From the NCBI GenBank assembly GCA_024036415.1, contig JAMWET010001278.1, forward strand, positions 689,501 through 753,500: 64,000 nucleotides of DNA. Direction: 5' to 3'. Positions 23,216 through 36,660 of this stretch are shown here, one piece after another. Numbering within the stretch: the first letter of the stretch is position 1; each line of letters begins with the position of its first letter. The notes beneath the pieces are model-generated. The model was not told the DNA's origin. It saw nothing but the letters and a program-made list of their open reading frames with translations, and ran no database searches. Both the position numbers and the translations under genes were made by a program. This DNA is from Prochilodus magdalenae (lineage: Eukaryota > Chordata > Actinopteri > Characiformes > Prochilodontidae).

Positions 23216-26200
23216 CATCCCGGACTCCCTGGTCTGTTATTGACACCTAACCCACTCCCCTCCCCCCAGATTTGCGTTTTTTTTGGTTTGCTTGTTTTCT
23301 TTTCTTTCCCTCTGGGTTTCGGTTTTCTGGACTTCCGGAAGCATTTCCCTGGGGTGTTGGCTATTTCACCAGTGTTTAAAGTATTCACACTAAGCTCTAA
23401 TATTCCTAACAAGCCTAATGACTTAATGACAAATCCATCTACCTTCTACCAACATGTAAGGTGCCAAGCTAAAGGAAAAGTATGAGATGAACCCTAGTGC
23501 TGAAGGGGAAAGATTAATTATGTGCCCTCCTTGCAGACTTTTGGCAGTGGACAGGCTGTAGTCAGCACTGTCATTAAGCCAGCGCTAGTCCACAGCTCCT
23601 GGGCTGGGAGTCTCCAGGTTTAAAGTATCTCCATTTTTCCCCAGTTGTATTTTGCTACATGATTTGAGCTCAGCAGCTGCTGTTTATGTGTAAACAGTTC
23701 ATGATGACTGGATTCCAGGTTTGCTTAGAATGAAACTCTTTATATTAACTTACATTAATAGTAAGCTCATTTTATGTCCTCTCCTGTAAAGTTCCCTCTG
23801 CTGTGTTTCTTGGGACAGTGCAATATAATATCATGTAATATATGTGCTGCATCCTCTCATCCGACCTGCCTTTTCCTTTCTCTTCTTGGTGACTCTCTGC
23901 TTGGGCCAGTTCTCCAATGCAATAATTCTGTGACCTTTGTCTGATTACCACATTGTCCAACTCCTGGAGTTGCACTGAAGTCATCATTTAACCTGAAACA
24001 AATGGGTTCCAGAGCCTACTGCACATGCTCTTGAGACACAGGCAGCGTCTTTTCATTGTGTGTGGAAGTTACTGTCAAAATCTTTATAAAGTGATATAAC
24101 ATGAGCACAAATTGGAGAGGAAAGTCAGCGATGTGGCTGTGAATCCCTCATACCGTTCCACTTTTTGAAAGTGTTGGTGAAATCTTGCAGAGATGTGAGT
24201 GTGGATTCATGAAGGTTAAGATTGTTTTGGGAATGATGAAGCTGATTCTAGATGAGAATTAACCTGAGACGCTGAATACGGTGTTGGGAGTTCAGTGCAC
24301 AAAGTGCTTATATTGACTGTATCAACCAGGAGACTGAAAAAGCAATGTTTCAGGGTATATACTTGATTCAAAGGTGTGCACCATTTCCACAGGAATATAG
24401 AAACAGAGCTTTACTTTTCTTTTTGACATGCTACTTACTTTTGACCACAAGTTGTAATGTGTTGTATCGATCTAGGAGTCATGTAGACCTTGGAATGAAC
24501 TACTATTGCAGTTCAGATCTGTATATTCAGCTGAGAAACAACTGAGTGGAAAGAAAGTCAATGCAACTATACGTGTATTTGTTATGTAATTTCAGTTCCT
24601 TTTCATTTTTTTAAACGACTGTGTCTTTTGAAATAGTGCTTCTCCACATTGGTGTCCGTTGCAGTGCTCGTTGCACAGAGCGTTGGCCAGCTGTACTCTT
24701 GCGGCTGGGTAGCGGCCAGCTTGATTCCCCATGTGGGCTGAAGCTGTTGTGGAGCCTGTGAGCTCACAAAGGCAGCTTTCTAGCCAGCCAATCAGAATGC
24801 AGCATGCAAGTCCTGCCTTCATACCCCTCCCTTCCTGCCACTGCTTGCGTCTTTCCCACCCCGCACCCCCTCTCTCCCTGCCCTTGAATACCATCTCTCC
24901 TTACATGCTCTCTCCATAACTTGCTGCATGTCCCTGCATTCAGCAGCAGGATATTGTAGCACTCGTGACCAGGCAAGCGTCACAACCAGCTGTGCAGTTG
25001 TTTCAGATACAGGCACACCATTCAGTAAGCAAGTACTACGTCATGCCCTGCCCTTGTGCAGTTTTGTGCTATTTAGTTAAGTAAAAATGGTTTGTTTATT
25101 AATTAATTGCTATTTATCGCTATGGATATTCAGATTAATAGCATTCCATTGATTTAGACAGGCCACTCTCCCAGTCCAAAAGGAGGGGATGAGTATTAAA
25201 TAGTGATGCACTGATATGTTTTTCCTTCTGATACTGATACCTGAGCCTCAACTATCTGTTGATACTGAGTACCGGTATTTATCCTATCCCTATCTAGTCC
25301 CATTCACAGACACTCTGCCCACATGTAGATGGAGAGTCTGATACTGTTAGTGAATTAACCTGGCCACGCTGTCAGGATCCTGCCAGTTGCATTCTGATTG
25401 GGTATCCACACTTCCACTGATACACATCATTTTGCACTGGTCTGATGTTCATCAGATGTTTTATTGTTCTATTTTAGTTCAGCTTAATGAACAGTAGTCT
25501 CAGCCACAAGTGTGCCCGCCATCGTATATGGTATTTGATGACACTGTTGTGACTCTGCTTTTAAGTTTTAAGTGCAGTAGGAAGGAGGAAAGTAACAGAA
25601 AAATTTCCCTTTCCTACAGTAGTAGGCGGGTCTTTCAGCTCTTTGCCCCTGGAGAGTCCGGCAGTGTAAGACTGACACGTTGTGTCTCCTGCACCACCCA
25701 ACATGCAGCACTGTATGGAACGGGAATGTTGTATGATTTTGTTGTAGGATTAACCAGTTGCTTTTTCCCTTCAAGTATGTTTGACAACATAATAGCACAG
25801 TATTAACTCAGACGTTGTTAAGCTGACCCTGGTGGCTGCAGGGCTCTAACCAACTTGTTGACAGAACCAGCACCATTGTCGTTATAGCCACAGTGGTGTG
25901 GAAGCAGGATGCTGCTCTGGCAGTTGACCGATTGGATCAGAGTGAATGAACTGACCAATCAGAGGACACTGGGCTTGTCATGCTGTGGGTTGAAAGACAC
26001 AGAAGCTCAAACAGAGGGTGTATACAGATTTGCAAAACATACTTTTGCGTTGTTTTGTGAGTTTTGTGAAGTAAGTCATTCTTTTCTAGTAGATCTCAAA
26101 AATACAATTATGGAAAGCTGAAAATGAGCATAATAGGATATAACAGCATAATCCCCTTTAATAAAGAAGGAAAGCAAATTAGCACCGAAAATGACATCAT

Positions 26201-28922
26201 GCTAATTGGTAGCTACTGACTTACATTCATTGTCAACATTGGCATACATGATCACTGAGCTATTCCTCACAGTATAGTCAATGCAGAGCAGGCATTTAGT
26301 TGTGTTGCCTAAGAGTGTTAGTAACAGACCCCATTTTAAAGATCTTGCGCACTACCAGCACATGTACTCCTCGGTGTGAGTGAATGGGCACAGTGAAAGC
26401 TTTTGAGTGCAGTCATTCCCCCTCCCTTCTCCTGCTTGCAAACTATCAGAAATGAATTGATTCTGACAGCAGTCCTCTCTCTCTCTCGCTCTCTCCCCCC
26501 ACTCCCTCCACACCTCCCCCACCCCTTGCTCACGCGCGTACACACACGCTCTCACTCACTCATTTAGAACTGTGCACATGAAAAGCCCCTTACGTAAGAG
26601 CCTCCCCCTCCAACCAGCGAGTCCTTGGCTCCACTCATGAGGGTCAGGTGAGGACATGCAGGCAGAGAAGTGTGTCTAGCAGGAACGGAGGGAACCAGCT
26701 CTGGAACATGGGTAGATACGTGGGCAAGGCTGGAGGCTGTAGAGGATGAGAAGCTTTAGAGTGTTCAGAACTTTAGCCATGTGGAAGAACAAAAGGGAGA
26801 CCATGAGGGTCCACTACGAGGCAAAAAGGGGGAGCTTTCAACCAGGCCATCCAGTGAGAAGATGCAGTTTAGCACGGCTTTAACACAAAGCGAGGACGCA
26901 ATGTAAAAAGTGCCCTAGCCTTGGCTGTTATGTTTCTGCAGCTGTGAGGAACACTGACCGCAGCAGAGGCCCAGCATATGGCAAAACTGGTCACGTTCCA
27001 ACCGACTGTTGCCCTCTGCTGATGGATATCATGAACTTTTAGAGAGCATATATTTAGTAATGTTAAGATGAAAAGGCTTTATTAATCCTAAAGAATCGCA
27101 ACCAAATGAGTCGAATTACTGAGCATCCACATCATTAGCATGACAAATCTATCATTATAAAACAGACCGTTCTGATGAGTCTGATAACCACCTCACAATA
27201 TCTGAGCTCTGTATTACTGCACCACGGCATGAATAATCTTTCACTCTAATACTCCTCACATGGACCATCAAGTGTTCTGATGAAGTGGGAACCATTTTTT
27301 TCCTTCTGAGGGGCTTGAATAGGACTAGGCTGGTTATCTAGCTAATAGGCTAAATAGGCAAAAATGCTAAACAACTCCATCTTTAACATAACAGACTTAA
27401 ATTTAAGTACTTACATCATGATACACTGTAAAGCTGCAATATGAAGTATCACCTGAATGACTGACATGCTTCAAATATTCATGTTTCAGTCCGAGGTAGC
27501 ATCAAACCCACCCGCCAGTCCAGTCACCTCCATACTCCCTAAACACTGCACAGTGTGGGTTTATATATCTAGCTTGTACAGCTGAACAGTGCACTGCTTG
27601 TGAAGTATGGCTGTAGCTTAATCCCTCCGACTATATTATGGGCTGTTGGGCTACAGAAGCCAGCCTATAGTGCCCCATGAGGAGAGCAGGAAGCCATTTG
27701 AGACTCAGATTCCTATTTCAGATACGGAAGAGGGGGCCTGTTGGATTGGTTCGATTTAAGAACTGTGGTTATAATGTGGTGACCAAACAGTATTTATGAA
27801 GTGAAGGCTCTTAATGTTATATGTTCATTAATACAGTAATATAGACGGGAAGTTCATGTAATGACTGCAATAGACAGTGATGAGCAACTAATTGTTCCTC
27901 TTTTTAGCCGCAGTTCCTGGCTGCTTGCCAGTAAAGTAATGCTGTAAAAGTCAATTACTATTAATAATAAGTTATTTTCTGGTTAAAATGTGTTATGTTT
28001 TATGTTTCCTGCTGTTTCATATAAGCAACAAGGCACCTGAGGCCATGTGTTGTTGCAAATTAATCACTGGTACTTAGGTGCTTTCCCAGAAGAACCCTCC
28101 CCATGACAAATCACAGTAATGCACAGCCTCATGTGTCTTATTGCTTTATCCTACAGATTGAACAGAATTACTGATAATTCTCTTGTTCTACCAACTGATA
28201 ACCTTTTAGTTATTGCTGCTGCATCCTTTAGCCTTTCCGTACAGTCTAAGCGGTGGCATCATAAGCCTCGAATTATTACAAATGTGTTATTTTATTATTA
28301 TTAACAGACTAATAAGCAGATGAAATCACAAAGAAAAGTACATTTAAAAATCTTTGGATTTAAAGCATGTTGTGTTAAAGGCTTTGAGGCTTCTGATCAG
28401 GATTACTATGAGATTTCCATCATTCTATCAGTTGCTATAAGAAATCTTCCATCCTAACTTCCTGAACTTTTTTGAGTCTGCATAACTCAGATCTGCATAT
28501 CCAGTTAAGACAGGTCTGTGAGACCACAGTCAGTCTGCGAGTAAGTCTGTTTCAGTGCAGCATCATTTTCACTCTCGTTTTTCTGAATAACTGTTATTCT
28601 TGAACTGAAGTTATATGGCCAGTGCAGCACTTTTGGACAGCAAAGGCCAGGTAGCTGTTTGTAAATGGCTGTGTGGTTATTTACAGGGCGGTAAGAAGCT
28701 TAGGCCTGGAGGGTCCTCCGCAGCCTGATGGGGGAGTGAGAATATGAGGCAGACAGACGGCAGGAAGTGTGATGGGGTGCTGGGGCCGGGTGGCAGGAAT
28801 AGAGGGTTATACAGGGACAGGGGCAGGATATACTCTCTGCTCCTGTTACATCATGCCTGCATCCTCTGCCTCTGCGCTCTTACATAATGCAAAGCGAGAG
28901 GGACCGAGGGAAAGCGAGAGAG

Positions 28923-28958
<36 letters not shown>

Positions 28959-31109
28959 ACAGACTGGCCCTTTCCCTGCAGCCACAGTGCTAAAACCCAC
29001 TCTCTAATCCTCTTATTGTGCCAGTCATTAGGTGGAGAAAGGCCCTACACGTACAAAGCCGTCTAAACGCTCTTGGGAATACAACAGCTTTAAATTGCTT
29101 TGCAGAAGGTATAGACGTGTTTAAAACGTAGCATGTGTAAATGTGTAAAAACATCAGCAAAGCAAGTATGCAAGCGCTAATGCATTGTGCATGCTTTGCT
29201 TTATAGCACTAGGGCTGCTATCTAAGTAGGACTCAGTATATTATCCATACTATAACCAGTATGGAATATTAACAGTCAGTGTGTTCTACTTATTTGTTTA
29301 GGGAAAGCACTCGGACATCAGGGACAAACCTCAGGCGCCCTGGAGACTGTCACATGCTGCCGTGCAAACAGTTGTGGTTCTAATGTTGGCATTTCTATAC
29401 TAAGTGTGAAAGCGTACTCTGCTGTGAAAGACAGTTTTGCTCGGTGCCCAGCCATGCAGCGGAATGATGGGAGGGACATGGCTGCAGTCATAGATTGTGC
29501 AACAGGAGCCCCATCTAGTGGTGGAATTGACTGCTGTTTGTATGGAAGCAGAAATATAATAATATAATAATGTAAAATAATTATAATAATATAAAAAGAT
29601 AATAGAGTTTTTAGGGGGACTACAGTTTATTCTTTTATGGCATTGTATTTATTGGCACCTATATTTTTAGAACTGCAGGGTTATATGTCATTTTTGTGTC
29701 TGCAGCAATGTGAAACTTTTCATGAGATAAAAGAGAAAATCTTGAACACTGTTGTTTTTGTACAAATTCAAATACTGTATTAGCAAAACAGGCAGATTCA
29801 AAAATCTTACAAAATTGTCTCGACTCCACCCAAAATGATGCCTCTAAAATGTACATCTACCAGCTAACACTCCAGTTTAGCATGGAAACAATGACTTCAG
29901 AGCAACAACAATGGCAGACTATGTATCTTTCCGAAATGTATCGTTCCAGGCTGTGAAGGGGATGTCGGCACTTCTCACGCCCTTTTCAAGGAATCAAACT
30001 GTCAACAGACATGGTTGATGTTCATCCACGGCTTCCTATTTACAAGCCTCTTAATCTAATGTTCTGTTCCACCTTGAATGTTACATCTTGTACTGCCCTT
30101 ATAATCTAAATGTAGCACCATTTAAGGTGGGACGGAAATATCGCAAAACAAGCTGGTGAGTAGGAAGCCAGATTCACTGTCCACATATTTAACAAGCTCC
30201 GGGACAATTTCAATTCAGAGTTGTTAGTTTGTTTGCACATTTCACTCTGGACAGTTTCTCAAACCTTCCCACAACCCCAAACTCAATCTGTGTAACCTGA
30301 GTGGATGTGTCAGTGATCTGTGCTGGTTTGAGCAGATCACCTCAAACTGAAGGTTTTATAGTGAATAAGCTCTTCAGTTTACTGTGTGCTGAAGGCGAGA
30401 TGGGAGGAAATGACCTAGTATAAGTAACGTTAGCTAGTAGCAGGTAAGTAGCATTAGCATAGCTAACTGACCAAGCTTTACACAGAGACTCATTTTATTT
30501 TCCTACCTCTTGTCTGTTTCAACATGTTGTTTCTGTGTAATTATTGTAGGGTTTATCTGTAAACCAGCCAATCAGAGCACAGCTCAGGAATTTATTTATG
30601 AGCTCTCCAAAAATAAAACAACAGCTCATTTCATTTTTGGGCCAAATCATAGGGTGAAATGGGCACGTAAAACTGCATCTGGGCATTATTCACCCTGATC
30701 AAAGTCACATGCCTTTTATGCAGACATCAGAGAGCAGTTTTAAATGCTGAATTAATGCAGTCTATGGTACCGTAAAGTAAAGGCAATGGCTCACCTGCCT
30801 TAGCAACTCAAAGAAGCATTTGAATGCATGAATGGTTCTCTGCATGTTTAAATGGATTTTCCTCTGATGTAGAAAATAGGTCTATATGTTGCACAAAGAG
30901 AAAAGTGTTCCTCTACTGTGTACTGTACCCAAACTATGGACGAGCTTTTTTGCTATAACGCTGTACTCGCTTTGAAAGCTGAAATCACATTGGCATTTAC
31001 TCTTCAAAATACAAAACCCAGTATTGTTGCCCAAATTTTGTAGGTAGATTTATATTGTATCTACATGTATGGTTCATTTAATCTGCTCTTGTTACTGTAT
31101 AGGAGCATT
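23216..31109. other. Gene-free intergenic stretch
   Basis: I see no recognisable exon on either strand. GC-richer purine/pyrimidine patches occur at 26460-26560 and 28860-28960, the latter with a pure GA run at about 28926-28957. A diverged dispersed repeat is possible near 25200-25470. The rest is unremarkable. Confidence 0.5.
28926..28957. repeat. (GA)n microsatellite
   Basis: Uninterrupted AG dinucleotides on the plus strand. Confidence 0.95.
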
Positions 31110-31398
31110 TTGTAGTTCTACAATTACAATTACACACTGTAGTTCATCTGATTTTCTGCATACTTTGTTATTCCCATTTCACCCTGTTCTTCAGTGATCA
31201 GGACCACCACAGAGCAGATATTCTGTGGGTGGTAGATCATTTTCAGCACTGCAGTGACACTGATGTGATGGTGGTGTGTTAGTGTGTGTTGTGTTGGTGT
31301 AAGTGGATCAGACGCAGCAGTGCTGCTGCACAGCTCAGTGTCTCTGCTGGACTGAGAAGAGTCCACCGACCTAAACTATCCAGCCTACAGCATTCAGT

Positions 31399-31542
31399 GG
31401 GCAGCGTCTTGTGGGCAGCATCCTGTGTGCAGTGTCCTGTGGGCAGTGTCCTGTGGGCAGTGTCCTGTGGGCAGTGTCCTGTGGACAGTGTCCTGTGGGC
31501 AGTGTCCTGTGCGCAGTGTCCTGTGGACAGTGTCCTGTGAGC
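31399..31542. repeat. 14-bp minisatellite inside the inverted-arm element
   Basis: About ten units of TGTCCTGTGGGCAG with variants carrying GGACAG or GCGCAG. It is open on both strands over short frames, but no coding role is supported. Confidence 0.93.
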
Positions 31543-31722
31543 ACTAATGAAGAACTAGAGGATGACCAACACAAAGTTTCTGTCTCTGACTTTACCTATA
31601 CAAGGTGGACAGCGAGGTAGGAGTGTCTATTAGAGTGGACAGTGTTTAAACACTCCTGCTGGTGTGTCTGATCCACTCACACCAGGACAGCACACACTAA
31701 CACACCGCCACCACACCACAGA

Positions 31723-31803
31723 GCAGGTATTATGTGGGTGGTGGATCATTCTTGGTACAGCAGTGATGAGAATGATCCACCACACACATAATACATGCTC
31801 TGC
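31723..31803. repeat. Strong hairpin-forming inverted repeat
   Basis: GAGCAGGTATTATGTGGGTG and the following GTGGATCATTCT pair with AGAATGATCCACCAC and ACACATAATACATGCTC across a short loop. It lies within the right arm of the element and looks like a local foldback duplication. Confidence 0.75.
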
Positions 31804-32611
31804 GGGGGTCCTGACTATTAAAGAATGGGGTGAAAGGGAACTAATGAAATATGCAGAGAATCAGATGGACTACAGTCTGTAACTGTGGAACTACAACAAT
31901 AAAATAACTGCTATATTGTGAACACAGCTCAAGTATAGATGCACAATGGGTTTTTTTTTTATTAACTACAGTAATAACTATTATTAAAAAGTGAATTTAA
32001 ACATAGCCCAACACTGCTAGTAAAATATATGTTTTTTTTTTTGCCTTAACCTTTGATAGAGTTGTTTCCACCATCAGTAATCTGTCTAAACCAGCAAAGT
32101 GCTTATGTTTCCTAGCCTAAGACCATGCTTCCCTGTTATACAGATTTGTTACCTTAAATATTACTTTAATAGAAAGAAATAAATACAAATTAAAGTTACT
32201 GAAACACGCTGAGTGTGTGCACTTCAGCAAATCATTTAATTATGTTCATAATAAATGATTTTTATCGCCATGACTCTGGTTTAATAACCTCTTCAGCGCT
32301 CATGCCATAATGTTTACCCATATGATCTAGAGATGAACTCAGAGCCTGTTTACACAGCCTTGGTCAGACCCACAGAATCGGTTGTCTGGTTGAAGATAGT
32401 GTAGTATTGCCTAATAAACACATCACCCAGAATCCATAGGCTGGAGTCACTGTTGCTGAAGCCAGTGTGGCAGCTGAAGTAACTACACCGTAAGAACAAA
32501 CTGTAAAATGAGTCAGATGCTGTTTGTTACTATACACAACCCTTCTATAGATGAAGAAGATATTACCAGCAGAGGTGCAGTAGTCTAATCACATGCTCCA
32601 GTACAAGAATA

Positions 32612-32890
32612 AAAAGCGGTGCGTTGAGTAGCACTGCTGCCTCACAGCAAGAAGGGCCTGGATTTGGTTCCATGTTCTCTGTTTTAGCTTGCAAGTTATC
32701 TCCATGTCTGCATGGGTTTTCTCCCCCAGTCCGAAGACATGCAGACAGGTGAATTTAAGATGCTAAAGGTCAATGTGTAAGTGTGTCAGTGTGTCTGCCC
32801 TAAGATGGACTGGTGGCCAGTCCAAGGTGTTTCCTGCTTTTTGCCCAATGAGTGCTGGAATCATCTCTGGCATTGTGATAGAATCACCAG
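32612..32890 (+). mobile_element. Dispersed SINE-like repeat (diverged copy)
   Basis: The head GAGTAGCACTGCTGCCTCAC, with a degraded B-box-like GGATTTGGTTCCAT, is followed by the body CAGTCCGAAGACATGCAGAC and GATGGACTGGTGGCCAGTCC. This order is that of a very common teleost repeat with a tRNA-like head. Ends are approximate. Confidence 0.55.
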
Positions 32891-33229
32891 TATCATAATC
32901 ACCCTTGCCTTCCCATAATGCTAACTTAGCAGGAGAGGGAAATACATACTTTACTTTTAATGCATATCAAAGAAATGACCTACCATCTGCTGGAAAACCA
33001 TCTTCACGTTACATGAAGACGTTTGTCCAGTTGATTTTGTGCCATTTCTTTTGGTCCATTCATCATGAAATGTAAACACAATGCTGAAAAAAACTGAAAT
33101 GCAACAACAATGAAGACGCATGTCATTGTTCTGACAGCAGTGATATACTCCATTTACACACCTGCAACAGCTCTCGATGTCTACTAAGAATTGTGGAGGT
33201 GCCCTTACAGTGGAAATGTAGATAGTTAC

Positions 33230-33998
33230 CTGTCCATAGTGATTTGCCAGTGCAGCTCAGATGACAGAGGGATCCAGAGGGAAGACCAGACAATGACTAG
33301 CTTTAGTTTAAGACGTGGTTTGGAATAATACAGGATCTACTGTCAGTATAAGGGTTTTAAAGCTCCTCATTATGAACTTTTCCTTTGTGTATCGAGACTA
33401 AGTCCTGATCTAAACCAGCTGGTGCGCTGGACCATGTTTTATTAGTCCAGGGGATATGAATTACAAGCGACTTGACATGTACTGTATGTTCACATTAATT
33501 GCAAATATCTTTGCCAGAAAATATAAAGAGCACAGAGTTCTGAGGTTTCTACCTGCTCAGGCAGACAGAGAAGTAATCCTGCACAACACCCTTCTGGACC
33601 ATGTTACCAAAGACAGGCTGCACACTGCAGACAGACAGCTGGGTGTAGCCCCGGAATCCATCAGCCTTCATGTGGGACATGACGGGAGCCTCAGTTCGAC
33701 TCATTCCAAAAATTTGATGAGGGACCTGGATACCACCCACCTGGAGAGAAGCACAGGAAGTACTCAGTTCATGAAACCTAGAGTGAAGTCATGAAACTGG
33801 ATGGCCTGGGGACCCATATAATTGCATCCAGCTTTACATGCATAAATACAGCATTAGTGGGATATTCTTTTTGGAAGCTCTCACCGTGATGGTATCATAT
33901 CCCGGAAAGTCAGTCGTGCTCCTGAAGCCATACTCAACAGAAAGAGACGGCTCAGGGGTCCAGGAAGGTGCTGGACTGTGAAAGCCTGAACTTGATGG
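33230..33998 (-). pseudogene. Decayed aspartic protease (pepsin/cathepsin family) fragment
   Basis: Three exon-like blocks in the order expected of a pepsinogen-type gene lie on the minus strand. Block A (33885-33998) ends SVEYGFRSTTDFPGYDTIT before a GT donor, resembling the family segment that ends GYDTV. Block B (33553-33740) reads VGGIQVPHQIFGMSRTEAP, then HMKADGF, PVFGNMV and DYFSVCLS, between a good acceptor and a GTAGAA donor. Block C (33230 to about 33300) reads LWIPLSSELHWQITMD before GTAACT. These match the flap, mid-domain and WVPL-type segments. I could not find exons with either catalytic DTG motif, the propeptide or the C terminus. Block B is also short in the DGILGLAY region. 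A nonfunctional relic is the best reading; which protease subfamily is not resolved. Confidence 0.72.
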
Positions 33999-35548
33999 CT
34001 GTCAGTAAGGCATGTGGGGAAAGGGGATTTAACTCTACACCATGAAACGTCTTTCCCTTTAAAATGTTGTTACAATTTAAATGAAGAAGGAGAAGGCGTT
34101 TTGTTGACCCGACACATGCTAATGCAGTTTGTATTAATAGAACTCATCAATCGTCCTCCACTATCTTTTCTTTAATCTGCCCATCATAAAATAAAACCCA
34201 TCCCCTGGGTAAAGGTACAGCTGTAAAACCTGAGAGATTTCTTCCGGGGTTGCCAGATTGCTTTAGTAATTTCCAGTTAAATAACTGTTTAAAGTTTTGC
34301 AAATCTTTTTTCAACTGTAATAATGAAGCGTTTGCATCTATCATTGGATCATTAATGTTCATGTAAAAACATGTATACCATATATGGTATACAAAAATGT
34401 ATATATACATTTTAACATTTTCATATCTCATGTTAGCATGCTAAATCACATCCTGCAGGGGTGCTAAAGTAGTGTCTAGAGCAAGATTTTCAAGTTTACG
34501 AACTAGCAGCATGAAGGTAGGTACAACATTTTATATCCCCTCACTGTCCTCTCTATCAGACCCTCCTATCCTGTTGGTCCACATTGTAGAAGGAAAATCA
34601 GAGACAAGAGCTCATCTGCTTCCTAATCATTGGTCACAGGACGCTGCCCACAGGATGCTTCACCACCTATGTTTTCTGAATTGCCTCCGTCAAAATTCTA
34701 ATTATGAAGAGTTGATTCCATGTACATTTACTCTGTCAGTCATGGGCAAAGAGTCAACTCAAAGCACTGAAGTTGAAGAATCACTTCTTTAGAAATTGAC
34801 TTTCCAGCACTGCCTAACTCAAAGGAATTATTTGATACGACTGGGCCAACTAACACATCCTGGGAACCTCAAGTCAGTTACAGTTTTAAAATACATTCCC
34901 TCAGCAGTGATTTTAACTCTACCCATCTCAAACTCTTGTACGGGAAATCATGTAGGTGTGTTTGGGACTCCAGATGGATGTGCATGTGCACCTCTTATTC
35001 ATAATACAAACAAAAAAAATAGTTTTAAAACTGAATTAGAGCTTATTTTTAAGAAATACTTTTAGAACAGATATTTTAGAACACATACTTTAATACTACT
35101 GCTTAGGTAAATGTACTAAAGTAGAACTTAAATTTTTACTTGAGTATTTAGAACTTGGGTACTTCTGCCACCTCTGACAAGAAAGCAGTTATCATAATGT
35201 TATCTTAAATTAATTACTTGTATTTAATAAAGAATGCAGTATATGAAATGTATGTATGAGTGTATGTATGAGTGACCGTGGTATGGCCATGTGGTTTTAT
35301 TTAGAATGATAAATCAATACACTCTAAATAGTCATAGTAGTTGAACCGATAAATACTTAGATTCAATAAAATGCGGACATAAGAAGCAAAAGCATATACA
35401 TAACCAAAATGGGTCCAAGATTTTTTTCCCCTGGCCTAGTGGTTTCCACAGCCAGGAAGGAAACACATGACTGAAATTCCTAAAAATAAACATGTTACTA
35501 ATGCTTCAAGTTTCAGGTTTATTTGTCATTTGCACAACATGTCAGGAC

Positions 35549-35593
<45 letters not shown>

Positions 35594-35987
35594 CCATTAA
35601 AATAGAATGTTTTACATCATACTCATTTGTCTTGAGTGTGTCATTGTGTGATGTACTTTAGCTTAGGTAACAGAGTCTTGCACTATGTGTATGTACTTTG
35701 TAAGCCACGCTGGAGTCTGGAACTATGGGAACCCTAGCATGCATCAGACACTTCAGTTAGTAATTAATAATGCTAACAGTTCTCCTTAAATATGTTGGTG
35801 AGGAATCTATTTCTTGTTCAGTTAAAATTAAGTCTTTAACAGTTTTTAATGATTATTAATCCTGTTTGTCTTTTATTTCAATATGTTACACTAATGACAG
35901 CATCTGTACTGTTTTGTAAATTTCATACTTTTATTGTAGACCAAGAGCAAATCAAAAGGAGCCCAACAAACCACCTATACTGACAGG
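33999..35987. other. Gene-free stretch with simple repeat
   Basis: No further protease exons or other genes were recognised. A GGTTGCCAGATTG-type repeat fragment near 34240 suggests another dispersed element. (AAT)n lies at 35550. Confidence 0.45.
35550..35592. repeat. (AAT)n microsatellite
   Basis: About 14 uninterrupted AAT units. Confidence 0.98.
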
Positions 35988-36660
35988 TGCAGAATGTGGA
36001 AACCCAATTTCAAAAATGTTGGGACAGTTGGAAAAATGTAAATAAAGCAAAAAAACAAACAAACAAAAAAAAAAACAACAACAGTGAATACGAAATTCTT
36101 CTTGACCATAATTCAGCCGGCAACATGTACTGAACATTTGGGAAAGGGACATTTACTATTGTGTTACATTGCCTTCCCTTTAACAGCAGTCATCATTTTG
36201 AAACAGAGGACCATGCTACAGTTTTGAAAGTGGATTTTGTTCTATTCTCCTGATATAACACTTTCTCAACCGCCCAGGGTCTCTGTTTTCACATATTGCA
36301 TATTACAATTTGCAATAGTTTGACAGTGGGAATCAGGTCTGGACTGTGGGCAGGCCACTCCAGCACCTGCGCTCTCCTACTAGAAAGCCACAATATTATA
36401 AAACATGCAGAATGTGGCTTGGCATTTGGCTGCTGAATCAAGCAGAGACATCCCAGAAAAAGTCATATGCATATGAACATATTGCTCCAAACTGTGCACC
36501 CCTCACCATCAGAATAAACATTAGCAAACAAAAATAAACGCAAAAATACAAGATTCTCACCATGACTGCCATTTCCAGCAGCATGTTGGAATAGAGTGAA
36601 AAAGAAATCAGTGGTCTCTTGCCAGATGTGCAAGTTACCCTTGTCATAACAGACTTTGCA
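35988..36660. mobile_element. Fragment of a widespread teleost DNA-transposon-like repeat
   Basis: The end GTGGAAACCCAATTTCAAAA then ATGTTGGGACAG, the internal GGTCTGGACTGTGGGCAGGC, the CATGCAGAATGTGGCTTGGC block and CAGATGTGCAAGTTACCC occur in the order of a repeat common across teleosts. There is no coding capacity and the right side appears truncated. Confidence 0.6.

Larger units (their letters stand above)
31110..31897. mobile_element. Non-autonomous DNA element with long inverted arms, copy 1
   Basis: The left arm starts TTGTAGTTCTACAATTACA and the right end is its imperfect reverse complement (AACTGTGGAACTACAACAA). The similarity reaches about 130-150 bases inward, including GGACCACCACAGAGCAG and GTGGGTGGTAGATCAT. 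A GTGTGTTAGTGTGTG segment follows in each arm. No transposase is present. A second copy lies at 53077-53640. A 14-bp minisatellite has expanded in the middle. Confidence 0.75.

Noticed and set aside
25200..25760. Possible hAT-like repeat with GATACTGATACC
   Set aside because: I could not find the opposite terminus or a boundary, so it is mentioned only as a possibility in the intergenic entry.
31286..31620. Cys/Gln/Val-rich open frames on both strands
   Set aside because: Created by the 14-bp minisatellite within a MITE.
34147..34792. Open frames possibly extending the protease relic
   Set aside because: They do not resemble propeptide or DTG exons, and part looks like a dispersed repeat.
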